From contig NZ_BCWY01000032.1 in assembly GCF_001894825.1 (NCBI RefSeq), forward strand, positions 35,934 through 99,933: a stretch of DNA of 64,000 bases. The letters run 5' to 3'. The notes under the pieces are model-generated. The model had not been told where the DNA came from and searched no databases. It worked only from the letters and a program-made list of their open reading frames with translations. The stretch comes from Rhodococcus jostii NBRC 16295 (GTDB lineage Bacteria; Actinomycetota; Actinomycetes; Mycobacteriales; Mycobacteriaceae). The first letter of the stretch is position 1; each line of letters starts with the position of its first letter. The position numbers and the translations under genes were made by a program. Shown in pieces: positions 62,469 to 64,000 of the stretch.

Positions 62469-64000
62469 ATGACACACAGCGACGCCGCCCGGACGATCTC
62501 GCACTCCGCCGAAGGCCGGACCATCTCGCACTCCGCCGAAGGCCGGACCATCTCGCACTGGTTCGACAACAAGAGGTTCACCGGCACCAGTGGCAACAGC
62601 GCCCCAGTGACGAACCCGGCAACCGGTGCCGTGACCGGTCAGGTCGCGTTGGCCAGCGTCGAGGACGCCCGCGTCGTCATCGACGCCGCAGCGGCCGCGT
62701 TCCCCGCCTGGCGCGACACCTCCCTCGCCAAGCGTTCCGCCATCGTGTTCAAGTTCCGGGAACTGCTCAACGAGCGCAAGGGTGAACTCGCGGAGATCAT
62801 CACCTCCGAACACGGCAAGGTCGTCTCCGACGCATTGGGTGAGGTCAGCCGCGGCCAGGAAGTCGTCGAATTCGCCTGCGGCATGCCCCACCTGCTCAAG
62901 GGCGGCATGACCGAAAACGCGTCCACCAACGTCGACGTCTCCTCCATCCGGCAGCCCGTCGGCCCGGTCGGCATCATCTCCCCGTTCAACTTCCCCGCCA
63001 TGGTCCCGATGTGGTTCTTCCCCATCGCCATCGCCGCCGGCAACACCGTCGTCCTCAAGCCCAGCGAGAAGGACCCGACCGCCGCGATCTGGATGGCCGA
63101 ACTCTGGGCCGAAGCCGGCCTCCCGGCCGGGGTGTTCAACGTCCTCCAGGGCGACAAGACCGCCGTCGACGAACTCCTCACGAACCCGGCGATCAAGGCC
63201 ATCAGCTTCGTCGGGTCCACCCCCATCGCGCAGTACGTCTACGCCACCGGCACCGCCCACGGCAAACGCGTCCAGGCACTGGGCGGGGCGAAGAACCACG
63301 CCATCGTCCTGCCCGACGCCGACCTCGACCTGGCCGCCGATGCCATGGTCAACGCCGGCTTCGGGTCCGCCGGCGAACGCTGCATGGCGATCTCCGCCCT
63401 GGTCGCGGTCGGCGACATCGCCGACGAACTGGTCGCCAAGATCAAGGACCGCACCGACACGCTCAAGATCGGCGACGGCACCAAGGACTCCGACATGGGC
63501 CCGCTGGTGACGAAGGTGCACCGCGACAAGGTCGCCTCCTACATCGACGCCGGCGAAAACGACGGGGCCACCATCGTCGTCGACGGCCGGACCGTCCAGG
63601 CCGACGGCGGCAAGGACGGGTTCTGGCTCGGACCGACCCTGATCGACCACGTCACCACCGACATGAGCGTCTACACCGACGAAATCTTCGGACCCGTCCT
63701 GTCCGTGATCCGCGTCGAGACGTACGACGAGGCCCTGGAATTGGTGAACTCCAGCCAGTTCGGCAACGGCACCGCCATCTTCACCAACGACGGCGGCGCC
63801 GCCCGCCGGTTCCAGAACGAGGTCGAGGTCGGCATGGTCGGCATCAACGTCCCCATCCCCGTCCCCATGGCGTACTACAGCTTCGGCGGCTGGAAGAACT
63901 CCCTCTTCGGTGACAGCCACGCGCACGGCACCGAGGGCGTCCACTTCTTCACCCGCGGCAAGGTCGTCACCACCCGCTGGCTCGACCCCAGCCACGGCGG
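62469..64000 (+). CDS. mmsA: CoA-acylating methylmalonate-semialdehyde dehydrogenase (3' cut by window)
   Basis: 510 codons are visible, near full length. This aldehyde dehydrogenase converts methylmalonate or malonate semialdehyde with CoA and NAD to propionyl- or acetyl-CoA, in valine and beta-alanine breakdown. FNFPAMVPMWFFPIAIA, the NAD site and catalytic Cys305 (GSAGERCM) are present. The N-terminus carries an extra in-frame tandem repeat, with RTISH starting three times before the conserved core. An AAGGA lies upstream of the ATG. Confidence 0.93.
   Translation, partial: MTHSDAARTISHSAEGRTISHSAEGRTISHWFDNKRFTGTSGNSAPVTNPATGAVTGQVALASVEDARVVIDAAAAAFPAWRDTSLAKRSAIVFKFRELLNERKGELAEIITSEHGKVVSDALGEVSRGQEVVEFACGMPHLLKGGMTENASTNVDVSSIRQPVGPVGIISPFNFPAMVPMWFFPIAIAAGNTVVLKPSEKDPTAAIWMAELWAEAGLPAGVFNVLQGDKTAVDELLTNPAIKAISFVGSTPIAQYVYATGTAHGKRVQALGGAKNHAIVLPDADLDLAADAMVNAGFGSAGERCMAISALVAVGDIADELVAKIKDRTDTLKIGDGTKDSDMGPLVTKVHRDKVASYIDAGENDGATIVVDGRTVQADGGKDGFWLGPTLIDHVTTDMSVYTDEIFGPVLSVIRVETYDEALELVNSSQFGNGTAIFTNDGGAARRFQNEVEVGMVGINVPIPVPMAYYSFGGWKNSLFGDSHAHGTEGVHFFTRGKVVTTRWLDPSHG
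62490..62558. repeat. 27-bp in-frame tandem repeat in mmsA
   Basis: Copies at 62490-62516 and 62517-62543 (one difference) and a 15-bp partial copy at 62544-62558. The units encode RTISHSAEG, RTISHSAEG and RTISH. They lengthen the N-terminus before WFDNKRF. Confidence 0.92.

Overview
The window is high-G+C actinobacterial chromosome, most likely a Rhodococcus of the jostii/opacus group. The evidence is the use of GTG/TTG starts, many apparently leaderless genes, and a backbone whose order follows the mycobacterial block ppa-dacB-tilS-hpt, ftsH-folEPBK, panCD-coaX, lysS-lsr2-clpC1, mhuD, mutY, canB, disA-radA-lpqE, carD-ispDF-cysS-rlmB. I see no tRNA, rRNA, CRISPR array, transposase or phage gene. 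Gene order and protein families are read from sequence; names rest on motif recognition without database searches.

Layout. 1-6.8 kb: a truncated membrane protein facing a TetR regulator across a nested palindrome, then an alpha/beta hydrolase, an FAD oxidoreductase, a crotonase and a 14-TM MFS exporter. 6.8-13.6 kb: ppa, the dacB-metalloprotease-tilS-hpt operon and a membrane Ser/Thr kinase. 13.8-24.8 kb: an amidase, ftsH, the folate operon (folE-folP-folB-folK), three conserved actinobacterial genes, and the pantothenate/CoA genes panC, panD and coaX. 24.8-25.9 kb: cysteine dioxygenase and rhodanese behind a leaderless cysteine-rich micro-ORF. 25.9-32.1 kb: lysS, lsr2, a secreted lipase and clpC1. 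32.1-40.2 kb is accessory: a WYL regulator, an OsmC peroxidase, a four-gene cobalt-type nitrile hydratase/thiocyanate hydrolase operon with its own CbtB, a DsbA-like protein, a cobalamin-riboswitch cbtBA operon and mhuD. 40.2-43.5 kb: hydrolase, mutY, canB and an anchored extracytoplasmic protein. 43.5-49.2 kb: an asparagine/aspartate catabolic operon (aspA-permease-asparaginase) divergent from a GntR regulator and a CitE-like aldolase. 49.2-57.3 kb: disA, a thioesterase, radA, lpqE, carD, ispD, ispF, cysS and rlmB. 57.3-64 kb: pxpC-like, ZIP-like transporter, ald with its Lrp regulator, a PucR regulator and a 3'-truncated mmsA.

How the parts work together. Several nitrogen and amino-acid modules each carry their own regulator: Asn to Asp to fumarate plus ammonia (GntR), Ala to pyruvate (Lrp), semialdehyde to acyl-CoA (PucR). 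Cobalt handling is concentrated in 34-40 kb: a B12-sensing RNA controls one cbtBA pair, while a second cbtB heads the operon of a presumed cobalt enzyme. Sulfur: a Cys-rich leader peptide and a start-codon-masking stem precede cysteine dioxygenase-rhodanese. Other points worth a second look are an apparent ATT start codon, twin operators, a palindromic convergent terminator carrying both stop codons, and short direct duplications of 18-27 nt at four gene ends.
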